Below are positions 34,615 to 43,838 of a DNA stretch of 64,000 nt, in pieces. Source of the DNA: an uncultured Pseudomonadales bacterium (lineage in GTDB: Bacteria; Pseudomonadota; Gammaproteobacteria; Pseudomonadales; Azotimanducaceae). Both the position numbers and the translations under genes were made by a program. The notes under the pieces are model-generated. The model worked only from the letters and a program-made list of their open reading frames with translations. It ran no database searches and had not been told where the DNA came from. Numbering within the stretch: the stretch's first letter is position 1; each line of letters starts with the position of its first letter. The stretch is from assembly GCA_958296025.1 (NCBI GenBank), contig OY282430.1:3100001-3164000 (forward strand), written 5' to 3'.

Positions 34615-35973
34615 TCATAGGGAAGCGACGGCGTCCAAGGCGGCGCCTAGGCCCTTGACGCCATGTACCGCCATGCCCTCGATCACCTGAGGCGGCCGGT
34701 TGGCGTAAGGAATGATGGCGGCCTTGAAGCCGTGCTTGCGCGCCTCGCGCAGACGCTCTTGGCCGTTGGGGACCGGACGCACCTCGCCGGTCAGTCCCAA
34801 TTCGCCGAAGACGATCAGGTGCTTGGGCAGGGGCCGATTGCGAAAGGACGACAGCACGGCGAGCAGCAGCGCTAAGTCCGCCCCCGTCTCGGCGATGCGC
34901 AGGCCGCCGACCACGTTGGCAAACACATCCTGATCCCCCAGCTGAACGCCGCAGTGGCGCTGCAGCACCGCCAAGTGCATGGCCAACCGCTGCTGATCCA
35001 GACCCACCGCAACCCGACTGGAGTGGCCGCCCTGCACTGGGTTCACCAAGGCCTGGATCTCCACCAGAATGGGGCGGGTGCCCTCCCAAATCACGGTGGC
35101 GACGCTGCCGGGGGCTTCCAAGTCACCGCGCTGCAGGAAGATCGCCGAAGGGTTGACCACCTCCCGCATCCCCCGCCCGGTCATGGCGAAGACGCCGAGT
35201 TCGTTGACCGCGCCGAAGCGGTTCTTGAAGCCGCGCAGGGTGCGGTAGCGGCTGCCGGCGGGGCTGTCGAGCATCAGGAAGCAGTCGATCATGTGTTCCA
35301 AAACCTTGGGGCCGGCCAGATTGCCCTCCTTGGTGACATGGCCCACCAACACCACCACGACGCCGCCGGCCTTGGCCAAGCGGGTGAAGTAGGCAGCGGT
35401 CTCGCGCACTTGACCGACGCTGCCGGGGGTGCCTTCGACGCTTTCCAGCTGCATGACCTGCACCGAATCGAGCACCACCAACCTAGGTCGGCGCTGCTCA
35501 ATCAACCCGGCGATGACCTCAGCGCGGGTTTCCGCGACGGCTTCCAAGGGGGCCGCCGCCAGCCCCAGCCGCGCCGAGCGCAAGGCCAGCTGCTCCAAGG
35601 ATTCCTCTCCGGTGACGTAAAGCGCGGGATGTTGGGTGGCGACCGCGGCGCACACCTGCAGCAGCAAAGTGCTCTTGCCGGCGCCCGGGTCGCCGCCGAT
35701 GAGCACCACGGCACCGGGCACCAGCCCGCCGCCAAGCACCCGGTCGAGTTCGGCGAAGCCCGTGGGCAGCCGGTCCGCCGCTTCCGTATGCACCTCGGAG
35801 AGCTTGCGAACCACCGCCGCCTCGCCGCCCAAGCCGGCCGCCGGCAGCGCCGCCGCAAGGCGCAGGCGGGACAGGCTGTTCCACTCCCCGCAGGCGCTGC
35901 ATCGCCCCTGCCATTGCCTGTGCTCGGCGCCGCAAGCGCCGCAGAGGTAGGCGGTTTGGGATTTAGCCGCCAT
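34615..35973 (-). CDS. radA: DNA repair protein RadA
   Basis: RecA-like ATPase that processes recombination intermediates and drives branch migration. The N-terminal zinc finger is CGACGAEHRQWQGRCSACGE at 11-30. Walker A is GGDPGAGKST at about 91-100, and the RadA-specific KNRFG motif is in LRGFKNRFGAVNELG. The C-terminal Lon-like domain runs from about 300 (VEIQALVNPVQ) to the end. Length 452 aa is normal. It lies 39 bases downstream of dnaB, same strand. Confidence 0.96.
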   Translation of the reverse strand: MAAKSQTAYLCGACGAEHRQWQGRCSACGEWNSLSRLRLAAALPAAGLGGEAAVVRKLSEVHTEAADRLPTGFAELDRVLGGGLVPGAVVLIGGDPGAGKSTLLLQVCAAVATQHPALYVTGEESLEQLALRSARLGLAAAPLEAVAETRAEVIAGLIEQRRPRLVVLDSVQVMQLESVEGTPGSVGQVRETAAYFTRLAKAGGVVVVLVGHVTKEGNLAGPKVLEHMIDCFLMLDSPAGSRYRTLRGFKNRFGAVNELGVFAMTGRGMREVVNPSAIFLQRGDLEAPGSVATVIWEGTRPILVEIQALVNPVQGGHSSRVAVGLDQQRLAMHLAVLQRHCGVQLGDQDVFANVVGGLRIAETGADLALLLAVLSSFRNRPLPKHLIVFGELGLTGEVRPVPNGQERLREARKHGFKAAIIPYANRPPQVIEGMAVHGVKGLGAALDAVASL

Positions 35974-36012
35974 GCGGCGTCATGCGGCTGGGCGCTGGCT
36001 GGCGGCCATGGG

Positions 36013-37410
36013 TCAGATCGGATGGCCGTGGTCGTCGTAGTCTTCGCGCGCCAATTCCTCAAACTTGGTGAGGTGGTTGAGGAAGCTGAGGCGCACCGTC
36101 CTGCCGGAGACGCCGTTGCGTTGCTTGCCGATGTTGATTTCGGCGATGCCCTTGTCCTCGGAATCCTCGTTGTAGATCTCGTCCCGATAGATGAACAGGA
36201 TGAGGTCCGCGTCCTGCTCAATGGCGCCGGACTCCCGCAGGTCGGACATCATGGGGCGCCTGTTGGCGCGCTTCTCCACTTCACGGTTGAGCTGAGAGAG
36301 CGCGATGACGGGGCAGCGCATCTCCTTAGCCAGAGCCTTCAACGAGCGGGATATCTCGGAAATCTCCATGGTTCGATTGTCCGTTCTTCCCGCCACCTGC
36401 ATCAGTTGCAGATAGTCCACCACGATCAGGCCAAGACGGCCGACCTCCCGGTGGACGCGGCGCACGCGCACACGCAGGTTCTCCGGCGTTAGGGCGGGGG
36501 TGTCGTCGATGTATAGGGGCTTGCCCCGAAGCTGTTCCACCGCGGCGGAAAACTTCGTCCAGTCATGGTCCTGCAACTTCCCAACCTGCATGTGGCTCTG
36601 GTCGATGCGGGCTAACGACGACAACAGACGCATCACCAACTGCTCCGCCGACATCTCCATGCTGAACACCAAGCTGGGGGTATCGCCGCCGACCACCGCA
36701 TGCTCCACGATGTTCATGGCCAGCGAGGTCTTGCCCATGGCCGGCCGGCCGGCGATGACGATGAAGTCGGCGCTTTTGAAGCCGGCGGTCAGTTTGTCCA
36801 AGTCCTTGAAACCGCTGGACAGGCCGGGCAGTTCCCCTTGGTGGGCGGCCAGGAAGCGCAACTGTTCAACGGCGGGATCCAGCAGGGACGTGACGGCCTT
36901 CGGGCCGACGTGCTCCAAGCGCCGCTCGGCGATGCCAAAGACCTCGCTTTCCGCGAACTGAACCAATTCGTCGCCGCGCCGCCCTTCCGGCTCGAAACCG
37001 GCGGCGGCAATGCGCTGTCCGGCCTGGATGAGTTGGCGCAACGTCGAGCGTTCCCGCACGATTCGGGCGTAAGCGGCCACGTTGCTGGCGCCCGGCGTGT
37101 TTTCGGCAAGGTCGAGCAGGTAGTCCGCGCCGCCGATGCGTTCGAGCAGCTTGGTGGCCCGCAGGGCTTCCGCCAAGGTGACGGCGTCGATGGGCTGGTT
37201 GTCTCGCCAAAGGGCGCCCATCGCCTCGAACATGAGCCGGTGCTCGGTGCGGTAGAAATCATTGCCGTTAATGATGTCGGCCACGCGCAGCCAAGCCTCG
37301 TTCTCCAACAGCAGGCCGCCGAGCACGGACTGTTCGGCCTCTACGGAGTGCGGCGGAATCTTCAGGGTGCGGGTCTCCGCCGGCGGGCGTGCGGTCGCTG
37401 TTTCTGACAC
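36013..37410 (-). CDS. dnaB: replicative DNA helicase DnaB
   Basis: Ring helicase that unwinds DNA at the replication fork. The N-terminal primase-binding domain starts KIPPHSVEAEQSVLGGLLLE. The RecA-like motor has GRPAMGKTSLAMNIVEHAV (Walker A), LIVVDYLQLM (Walker B) and QLNREVEKRANRRPMMSDLR with the arginine finger region. I chose the GTG at 37410: AAAGG lies upstream and 465 aa suits the family; the frame is open to 37551 with no homology. No intein is present. Confidence 0.96.
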   Translation of the reverse strand: MSETATARPPAETRTLKIPPHSVEAEQSVLGGLLLENEAWLRVADIINGNDFYRTEHRLMFEAMGALWRDNQPIDAVTLAEALRATKLLERIGGADYLLDLAENTPGASNVAAYARIVRERSTLRQLIQAGQRIAAAGFEPEGRRGDELVQFAESEVFGIAERRLEHVGPKAVTSLLDPAVEQLRFLAAHQGELPGLSSGFKDLDKLTAGFKSADFIVIAGRPAMGKTSLAMNIVEHAVVGGDTPSLVFSMEMSAEQLVMRLLSSLARIDQSHMQVGKLQDHDWTKFSAAVEQLRGKPLYIDDTPALTPENLRVRVRRVHREVGRLGLIVVDYLQLMQVAGRTDNRTMEISEISRSLKALAKEMRCPVIALSQLNREVEKRANRRPMMSDLRESGAIEQDADLILFIYRDEIYNEDSEDKGIAEINIGKQRNGVSGRTVRLSFLNHLTKFEELAREDYDDHGHPI

Positions 37411-37695
37411 GGCGCTGACCTTTACGGTGGACTGGGGGAAGGGGAATAGTCGAAATTTATCGGCGGTATTGCAAGGGGAAATTGGCGCCGCAGCGCAATT
37501 TTTTTTCGGCTTTCGGGAAGCGCTTTCATGTCCCTTTGAAGATGTGCGCACAACCCACTGATTGGCTGTGGTTTCCCGTCCGAGGTTGCCCGAGAGGGGG
37601 CCGGCCCCGAACAGAAGCGCCCTGCTACGGGTTGTATGGGCTGCGCCGCTTGCGCGAAAATGTAAGCCTGACGAAACGAGGCGGGAGAAACGCCA

Positions 37696-39084
37696 ATGGA
37701 TGGGAATTCGGAATCAAGGCACGGCATGTGGTCCAGCCGCTGGATGTTCGTGCTGGCGGCGGCCGGCTCCGCCGTGGGGCTGGGCAACCTTTGGCGCTTC
37801 CCCTACATCACCGGCGAAAACGGCGGCGGCGCCTTCGTGCTGATCTATCTGGCCTGCATCGCCTTGGTCGGCATCCCCATCATGATGGCCGAGGTGCTCA
37901 TTGGGCGCCAAGGCCGGCAAAGCCCTGTGAACAGCATGCTTACCCTGACCCAGCAGCACCACCGCGACAGCTCCTGGGTGCTGGTCGGCTGGATGGGCGT
38001 ACTGGCCGGCTTTCTGATCCTCTCCTTCTACGCCGTTATCGCCGGTTGGGCACTGAAGTACATCTTCAGCCTCGCCAGCGGCGCCTTTGCCGGGGCCTCT
38101 GGCGAACACGCGACCAAGGCGTTCGAGGAATTCCTGGCCAGCCCTTGGGAGATGATCTTCTGGCACAGCCTGTTCATGGTCTTCGTGATCTTCATCATCG
38201 CCCGGGGGGTGGCGTCCGGCCTGGAGACCGCCGTGCGCTGGTTCATGCCCTTGCTGTTCGTGCTGCTGGCGGTTCTGGTGGGATACGGCGTCACCTCCGG
38301 CGGCTTCGCCCAAGGCGTTGACTTCATGTTCGCCTTCGAGTGGAGCAAGGTCACGGACACCGCCCTGTACGAGGCCCTGGGCCACGCCTTCTTCACCCTC
38401 AGCCTAGGCATGGGGGCCATCATGGCCTACGGCGCGTATGTGCCCAGCGCCGTCTCCATCACCGGCACGGTGGTGACCATCGCCGTGCTGGACACCTTGG
38501 TCGCTTTGGCCGCTGGACTGGCCATCTTTCCGGTGGTGTTCGCCAACGGGCTGGAGCCGGCCCAGGGCCCCGGCCTGATGTTCGTCACGATTCCCCTAGC
38601 CTTCGGTCACCTGCCTCTGGGCGCCCTGTTCGGCACCCTGTTTTTCATTCTGGTGAGCTTCGCCGCCATCACCTCGGCCATTTCGCTCACCGAGCCGGCC
38701 TTGGCCTACCTAGTGGAGCAGCACAACGTCAAGCGGTCCCGCGCGGCGATCGGCATCGGCTTGGCCTGCTGGCTGCTGGGCATCGGCACGGTGCTTTCCT
38801 TCAACGAATGGTCCGACGTGCATCTGCTTGGGGAGAAGAACTTCTTCGACGTCTTGGATTACTTCACGCAAAACATCCTGCTGCCCCTAGGCGGGCTGTT
38901 CATCGCCTTGTTCGCCGCATGGGCGCTGCCGAAGGCCGTCACCAAGCACCAATTGGGCCTCAAGACGGCTTGGCAGGAAAACGGCTGGCTGCTGCTGGCT
39001 GGGGTCGTCGCGCCGCTGGGGGTGTTGACGGTGTTTCTGGTAACGCTCATCGGCATCGACAACATCCGCAACTGGCTCTCTTAG
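37696..39084 (+). CDS. sodium-dependent transporter, neurotransmitter:sodium symporter family
   Basis: Eleven or twelve transmembrane segments of the LeuT/SNF type. Segment 1 has the signature AAAGSAVGLGNLWRFPYITG with ENGGGAF, where sodium and substrate bind. Segment 6-7 has FFTLSLGMGAIMAYGAYVPS. The ligand is probably an amino acid, but bacterial members are diverse. Length 462 aa is normal. A 285-base gap separates it from the divergent dnaB; the gap holds an A/T-rich spot (T8 at 37499-37506) but no promoter I trust. Confidence 0.92.
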   Translation: MDGNSESRHGMWSSRWMFVLAAAGSAVGLGNLWRFPYITGENGGGAFVLIYLACIALVGIPIMMAEVLIGRQGRQSPVNSMLTLTQQHHRDSSWVLVGWMGVLAGFLILSFYAVIAGWALKYIFSLASGAFAGASGEHATKAFEEFLASPWEMIFWHSLFMVFVIFIIARGVASGLETAVRWFMPLLFVLLAVLVGYGVTSGGFAQGVDFMFAFEWSKVTDTALYEALGHAFFTLSLGMGAIMAYGAYVPSAVSITGTVVTIAVLDTLVALAAGLAIFPVVFANGLEPAQGPGLMFVTIPLAFGHLPLGALFGTLFFILVSFAAITSAISLTEPALAYLVEQHNVKRSRAAIGIGLACWLLGIGTVLSFNEWSDVHLLGEKNFFDVLDYFTQNILLPLGGLFIALFAAWALPKAVTKHQLGLKTAWQENGWLLLAGVVAPLGVLTVFLVTLIGIDNIRNWLS

Positions 39085-39195
39085 AGGGATACGCGCCCTT
39101 GGCTTGCATGCGGGGCGGCGGGGCGTCAATGATCCAGGCGCATCTCCCACCCAGCGTCCGCTCGTCCTGCACAGGCACGGCCTCGTTGCCCAACC

Positions 39196-39474
39196 ATGCG
39201 GATTGAAGTGGCCTACGCCGACCCCCGCCGGCAAGCGGTGGTTGCCTTAAACCTCGATGAGGGCGCCACCGTGGCGGAGGCGCTGCAGGCCGTCAGTTCC
39301 CACGAAGCCTTCGCCGGCCTGGACCTTGACGCCATGCCGACGGGTATTTACGGCGCTGCCGCGCCGCGCAGCCAAACGCTGCAGCAAGGCGACCGGGTCG
39401 AACTGTACCGGCCCTTGGCCATGGACCCGCGGGAGGCCCGTCGCCGCCGAGCGCAGGCCGACGCCAAAGGGTAG
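39196..39474 (+). CDS. rnfH: RnfH family protein
   Basis: Small ubiquitin-fold protein of the UPF0125/RnfH family, 92 aa. The family pattern is visible: MRIEVAYADPRRQAVVALNL, then GATVAEALQAV, the GIYGAAAPRSQTLQQGDRVE block, and LYRPLAMDPREARRRRAQ. Its biochemical job is unknown; it was named from association with the rnf electron-transport genes in Rhodobacter. It sits next to bamE as in E. coli, but converges on it. Confidence 0.92.
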   Translation: MRIEVAYADPRRQAVVALNLDEGATVAEALQAVSSHEAFAGLDLDAMPTGIYGAAAPRSQTLQQGDRVELYRPLAMDPREARRRRAQADAKG

Positions 39475-39568
39475 CCGTCCGCCTTGGCGCAACGGCCGCC
39501 CATGTGGGCCAGAGGCTGATTGACGCCCGGCCGCACCGCGGCAATCGATCCGGCCCGGCGAATGCAAT

Positions 39569-39577
39569 GGACACTAG
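39569..39577 (-). repeat. short form (CTAGTGTCC) of the dispersed repeat, at the bamE stop
   Basis: The first 9 bases of the 16-mer recur here, with TAG (39574-39576) as the bamE stop codon. Nine bases could match by chance; it is listed because of the shared position at a stop. Confidence 0.4.
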
Positions 39578-39975
39578 GGTGCCGGCCCGGTGGGCGAAGA
39601 ACCGCGCACGGCGCTTGGCGCATAGTCCCCGGAAAAGGAGGCGAGCAGCCCGTTCTCAAAGTAGAGGGTGACGCGCTTCTCGTCCTCGAAGCGGCCCGGC
39701 GCGTTGATGGTGTAGATGTAGTCCCAGCGGTCCTGATTGAAGGTGTTGCGGACCACCGGTTCGCCCATGACGAAGGCCACCTGCTCCTTGGTCATGCCCG
39801 GCTTCAGCCGGTCGATCATCTCCTGGGTGATGACGTTGCCTTGCTGCACCGTGATCTTATGCACACGCGGCATCTTCAAGCTGAACTTGGGCATCTTCGG
39901 CATCTTAGGCTTGGGCACAGCGCATCCCGTCAGCAAGATGCCGACGAGCAGCAGGCCGATCATGCGCTTGGTCAT
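39574..39975 (-). CDS. bamE: outer membrane assembly lipoprotein BamE
   Basis: Lipoprotein subunit of the BAM complex that inserts beta-barrels into the outer membrane. The signal MTKRMIGLLLVGILLTGC ends in a lipobox (LLTGC), so the protein is lipidated. The SmpA/OmlA fold follows: GNVITQEMIDRLKPGMTKEQ and VAFVMGEPVVRNTFNQDRWD with YIYTI. The start at 39975 is preceded by GAGGG. Adjacent to recN, divergent order kept from E. coli (recN-bamE-rnfH). Its stop codon coincides with a short copy of the dispersed repeat. Confidence 0.93.
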   Translation of the reverse strand: MTKRMIGLLLVGILLTGCAVPKPKMPKMPKFSLKMPRVHKITVQQGNVITQEMIDRLKPGMTKEQVAFVMGEPVVRNTFNQDRWDYIYTINAPGRFEDEKRVTLYFENGLLASFSGDYAPSAVRGSSPTGPAP

Positions 39976-40067
39976 GCCCTCAAGCGTCTTCGCCAAGGAA
40001 GTTGCCACCAACCAAAGGACTCGAGGGGCTGATTATAAGTCCCGCGCCAACAAAACCCACCGATTTG

Positions 40068-40083
40068 CGGGACAGGACACTAG
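40068..40083 (-). repeat. dispersed 16-bp repeat CTAGTGTCCTGTCCCG, copy 3
   Basis: Exact copy on the minus strand, reading in the same direction as recN; its TAG (40080-40082) is the recN stop codon. Confidence 0.85.
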
Positions 40084-41741
40084 GCATCGCCACCCGCCTC
40101 TTCCTTGGCGCCGGCGAGCAACGTCCGCGCATAGGTTCGGGTCTCGTCGGTCAAGTCCGCCCCGGCGAGCATGCGGGCCACTTCCTCCACCCGGTTCGCG
40201 CCGCTGACGGGGCGCAGATGCACATCCTGGGCGGCGTCCTTCTCCACCACCAAATGGTGATCGCCGAGGGCGGCCACCTGCGGAGCGTGCGTGACGCAGA
40301 TGACTTGAGTGCGAGCGCCGAGGTCGCGCAACAGGCGGCCGACGATGTCGGCTGTGGCGCCGCCCACCCCGACATCCGCTTCGTCGAGCACGAGGGAAGG
40401 TAGCCGTGCCCTCTGTGCGGCGATCACGCAGATGGCCAAGTTGATGCGGGCGCGTTCGCCGCCGGAAGCGATTTTCGCCAAGCTGCCGGCCGGATACTTG
40501 GGATTGGTGGTGACCTCGAACTCCAGGGTCTCCAGGCCGCGCTCCGAATCGGCCGCCTCGAAGCGGATGTGCAATGCGCCGCCCTTGATGCCCAAGGCAT
40601 TGATGCGGGTGCCCACATCGGCGGCGAATCTCTTCGCCGACTGACGGCGCTGGCGGCTGACTAGGCCGGCCTGACGCTCAAACTCCTTCCTATGCCCGGC
40701 GGCCTCGGCTTGCAAAGCCTGCACTTCGTCACGCCCGGCTTGCAGGGAATTGAACTCCCTTTCGAGACGTTGCGCCTGCTCGGCGAGCTGCTCAGGGGCG
40801 CAGCGGTGCTTGCGGGCCAATTCGTGGATGCGGTCCAAGCGCTCGGACAGCTGCGCCAAATGATCCGCATCCATCTCAAAGGCGTCGATGTAGCCACCGA
40901 GATCGCGCACCGCGTCATCGACCAACTCCACCGCCGAACCAAGCGCCGCCTTAGCACCGGCGAGGCGCGGATGGTCATCGTCGATGGCGGCCAGTTGCCG
41001 CCCCGCCTGGCGGGCATCGGCCAAGTCCGCAAGGCGTTCAATGGCGTCATGCACGGTCCCCTGAATGCTCTGTGCCTGGGAAAGGCGCCGGAACTCGCCC
41101 TGCAAGGATTCGAACTCGCCTTGTGCCAGGTTCAGGTTGCGCAACTCATCCAGCTGATACCCCAACAGGCTGGCCCGGTCATCGACATTGACCTGTTCGG
41201 CTTGCAACGCCGCCAAGGCTTTCTGCGCCCGCCGCCATGCCCGGTGCGCTTGGGCCATGTCGCGTCGGTCCGCCGCCGCCACCCCATAGGCGTCCAACAG
41301 GTCCAGCTGCACGTCCCTTCTGGTCAAGCGCTGGTTCTCGTCCTGACCGTGGACATCCACCAACCCCTCGGTGAGTTCGCGCATCACCTGCAAAGTGACC
41401 GGTACGCCATTGACGAAAGCTCGGGAGCGCCCGTCCCTGCCGAGCAGTCGCCGGGACAGGCAGCGGTGCGGATGATCCGCATCGACAAGCTCCCGCTCCG
41501 CCAGATAGTCCAGCGCCCGCCTGTTGCCGGCGAGGTGGAACTCCGCGGTCACCTCGGCGCGGCGAGCCCTTGGTCGGATGAGGTCGGCGCCAGCCCTTTG
41601 CCCCAGCACCAAGGCCAGCGCGTTCATCAGGATGGACTTGCCGGCGCCGGACTCCCCGGTCAGCACCGTCAGACCGCTGTCAAAACCAACGTCCAACCGG
41701 GCGACCAAGGAAAAATCGAGAATGGTCAGCTGCTTGAGCAA
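40080..41741 (-). CDS. recN: DNA repair protein RecN
   Basis: SMC-like ATPase acting in double-strand break repair. Walker A is TGESGAGKSILMNALALVLG at 28-47. The two central coiled-coil arms span roughly 150-370, rich in leucine, glutamine and arginine. The C-terminal ABC signature region has ASGGERARINLAICV, followed by Walker B LVLDEADVGVGG. Length 553 aa is normal. No LexA box was recognised upstream, though RecN is an SOS gene in many relatives. Confidence 0.96.
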   Translation of the reverse strand: MLKQLTILDFSLVARLDVGFDSGLTVLTGESGAGKSILMNALALVLGQRAGADLIRPRARRAEVTAEFHLAGNRRALDYLAERELVDADHPHRCLSRRLLGRDGRSRAFVNGVPVTLQVMRELTEGLVDVHGQDENQRLTRRDVQLDLLDAYGVAAADRRDMAQAHRAWRRAQKALAALQAEQVNVDDRASLLGYQLDELRNLNLAQGEFESLQGEFRRLSQAQSIQGTVHDAIERLADLADARQAGRQLAAIDDDHPRLAGAKAALGSAVELVDDAVRDLGGYIDAFEMDADHLAQLSERLDRIHELARKHRCAPEQLAEQAQRLEREFNSLQAGRDEVQALQAEAAGHRKEFERQAGLVSRQRRQSAKRFAADVGTRINALGIKGGALHIRFEAADSERGLETLEFEVTTNPKYPAGSLAKIASGGERARINLAICVIAAQRARLPSLVLDEADVGVGGATADIVGRLLRDLGARTQVICVTHAPQVAALGDHHLVVEKDAAQDVHLRPVSGANRVEEVARMLAGADLTDETRTYARTLLAGAKEEAGGDA

Positions 41742-41921
41742 GTTCTTGACGCCGCCGGAAAATCAACCATATTACTTGAGGCGCGGGTCGGCCTTCATCC
41801 GCATCATCCCCGTTGGGCGGGCTTAGCCTCCCTAGGGCAACTGCCGGGCCAATTCAATTGGGGGGACCGACCGCAAAACGGCGCTTCGGCTGAACGGGAG
41901 CAATTGCCGCGGAAAACGGCT

Positions 41922-42959
41922 ATGAAGGGCTTTGACAAGGTCGATGACCGGACCGAACGGATCTTCAAGCTGCTGGTGGAGTCCTACATCAGCAACGGCC
42001 GGCCGGTGGCCTCCAAAGCCCTAGCCGGGCAGCCCAGCGTGGCGGTCAGCGCCGCCACAGTGCGCAACATCATGGCCCGCTTGGAGAGCCAAGGCTTGGT
42101 CAGGTCCCCGCACACTTCGGCCGGCAAGGTACCCACCAGCCAAGGCCTGCGCTTCTTCGTTGACAGCCTGCTGACCGTGGAGCCTCTCCACGAGACCGAG
42201 CAGCGCACCCTGGAAGGGGAGTTAAACGCGGACTTGCCGCCCTCCGAACTGATTGAAACCGTCTCTCAATTGCTGTCCCGCATCACCGAGTTGACCTGCG
42301 TGGTCACCCTGCCGCGGCGCCACCAATCGGCGCTGCGCCATGTGGAGTTCGTTAATCTGGACGGGGACCGCGTGCTGGTGATCCTGGTGTTCAACGACCG
42401 CGAGGTGCAGAACCGGGTGATCCACACCGACCGTAAGTACGAGGACGCTGACTTGGTGCGGGCCGCCAACTTCATCAACCAAGAGTTCGGCGGCCTTTCC
42501 CTAATGGAGGTGCGGGCCGGTCTCATCGCCTCCATGCAACGGGACAAGGACCGCATGGACAGCCTCCTGCAAGCGGTCCTGGACGTGGCCGCCAGGGCTT
42601 TTGCGGCAGCGCCGGCGCAGAGCAAGGGTTTCGTCGTGGCCGGGGAGTCCAACCTGCTGGACCTCAGCGAGGACACCGAAACCGTGCGCGGGCTGTTCGA
42701 GGCCTTCTCCCGCAAGGGCAGCGTCCTGCACCTGCTGGACCGCTGCCTGAACACCGAGGGCATTCAGCTGTTCATCGGCGAGGAGTCCGGCTACAACGTG
42801 CTCGACGAACTGGCCTTGGTGTCATCCGCCTACTCCGTCAACGGCCAGGTGGCCGGCGTGCTTGGCGTGGTGGGGCCAACCCGCATGGCTTACCAAAGAG
42901 TCATCCCGGTGGTGGACGTCACCGCCCATTTGCTCGGCGAGGCGCTGAAGCATCCCTGA
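41922..42959 (+). CDS. hrcA: heat-inducible transcription repressor HrcA
   Basis: Repressor of chaperone genes that binds CIRCE operators and needs GroE to stay folded. The N-terminal winged helix is at about 5-75: DDRTERIFKLLVESYISNGR, then ALAGQPSVAVSAATVRNIMA and LESQGLVRSPHTSAGKVPTS. The GAF-like middle and the C-terminal dimer region follow (IGEESGYNVLDELALVSSAY, GVVGPTRMAYQRVIPVVD). The start at 41922 gives 345 aa; the same frame continues far upstream only as antisense of recN. It heads the grpE-dnaK-dnaJ cluster. I found no CIRCE sequence in the window. Confidence 0.94.
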   Translation: MKGFDKVDDRTERIFKLLVESYISNGRPVASKALAGQPSVAVSAATVRNIMARLESQGLVRSPHTSAGKVPTSQGLRFFVDSLLTVEPLHETEQRTLEGELNADLPPSELIETVSQLLSRITELTCVVTLPRRHQSALRHVEFVNLDGDRVLVILVFNDREVQNRVIHTDRKYEDADLVRAANFINQEFGGLSLMEVRAGLIASMQRDKDRMDSLLQAVLDVAARAFAAAPAQSKGFVVAGESNLLDLSEDTETVRGLFEAFSRKGSVLHLLDRCLNTEGIQLFIGEESGYNVLDELALVSSAYSVNGQVAGVLGVVGPTRMAYQRVIPVVDVTAHLLGEALKHP

Positions 42960-43043
42960 CCGGCCCTACACGCGGCGGGGGCAATCCGGCTTCAGGCCCG
43001 CCCGTCCTCCGCAACAAAAGTCAACGCGAAGCGGATGAACGGG

Positions 43044-43070
43044 TTGAATCCAAGGCGGTCGGCCCCATTT
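43044..43070 (+). promoter_or_regulatory. sigma-32 heat-shock promoter for grpE
   Basis: TTGAA at 43044-43048 and CCCCATTT at 43063-43070 with a 14-base spacer match the sigma-32 consensus (CTTGAA, CCCCAT-T). The -10 lies 31 bases before the grpE ATG. Confidence 0.75.
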
Positions 43071-43101
43071 CCTTGGGCTGGAAATTGGCAACGAGCGCAT
43101 T

Positions 43102-43722
43102 ATGGCGAAGAAGGACCCCAAGCACTCGGAAGCAGCGCCAACCGAAGAGGCGGCGGCCTCGGCTGCGGAGCAGCCCACCGGGGAAGCGCAGGCCGAGGCA
43201 GCAGCCTCGGCGGGGGCGGGCAGCGACGCCGATAGCCAGGACGCCGCCGCCCTGCAGGCCGCCTTGCAGGCGACCGAACAGGAGGTCGAGCGCCTGAAGG
43301 ACGCCGCCCTGCGCGCCCAAGCGGAGGTGGAGAACATCCGCCGTCGCGCCACCAAGGACGTGGAGAACGCCCACAAGTTCGCCTTGGAGCGCTTCACATC
43401 GGCCCTGCTGCCGGCCTTGGATGGCTTGGAGAAGTCCGTGGACAGCGCCGCCTCCACGGAGGACGTCAAGGCCGTGGCGGAAGGCGTGGCGCTGTCCCTG
43501 AAGCTGCTGCTGGACGCCCTGCGGAAAAACGGCATCAACCAGGTGGACCCCTTGGGCGAACCCTTCGACCCCGCCCAATCCGAAGCCATGGCTTTGGTGG
43601 AGAATCCCAACGTGGAGCCCAACTCCGTCATGGAGGTGATGCAAAAAGGCTATCTGCTCAACGGGCGGCTGGTCCGCGCCGCCAAAGTCATCGTCGCCAA
43701 GGCCCCGGAAAAGGCGGATTGA
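43102..43722 (+). CDS. grpE: nucleotide exchange factor GrpE
   Basis: Releases ADP from DnaK. The 206-aa protein has an alanine/glutamate-rich disordered N-terminus, then a long coiled coil (QATEQEVERLKDAALRAQAE with VENIRRRATKDVENAHKFAL). The head domain follows (FTSALLPALDGLEKSVDSAA, GINQVDPLGEPFDPAQSEAM, VMQKGYLLNGRLVRAAKVIV). The gene has its own sigma-32 promoter and is followed by dnaK after 116 bases with a second one. Confidence 0.95.
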   Translation: MAKKDPKHSEAAPTEEAAASAAEQPTGEAQAEAAASAGAGSDADSQDAAALQAALQATEQEVERLKDAALRAQAEVENIRRRATKDVENAHKFALERFTSALLPALDGLEKSVDSAASTEDVKAVAEGVALSLKLLLDALRKNGINQVDPLGEPFDPAQSEAMALVENPNVEPNSVMEVMQKGYLLNGRLVRAAKVIVAKAPEKAD

Positions 43723-43736
43723 GGGCATTGGACACA

Positions 43737-43763
43737 TTGAAATGACCCGCCGCGCCCCCAATT
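43737..43763 (+). promoter_or_regulatory. sigma-32 heat-shock promoter for dnaK
   Basis: TTGAA at 43737-43741 and CCCCAATT at 43756-43763, spacer 14 bases, same geometry as the grpE promoter. It lies 75 bases before the dnaK ATG, leaving a leader of about 65 nt. Confidence 0.65.
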
Positions 43764-43838
43764 CAGGGTTAACGAAATTGGGCGCCCGGCCAGTCTCTGG
43801 ACTGAACGGAACGAACGCAAAATTTGGAGCAACGGAAA

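Noticed and set aside
37495-37510. Terminator ending in eight T
   Set aside because: The preceding stem is only 4 bp and no plus-strand gene lies upstream to terminate.
40692-41921. Long upstream extension of hrcA (frame open for 410 codons)
   Set aside because: It is antisense to recN and lacks HrcA homology; the family starts at 41922.
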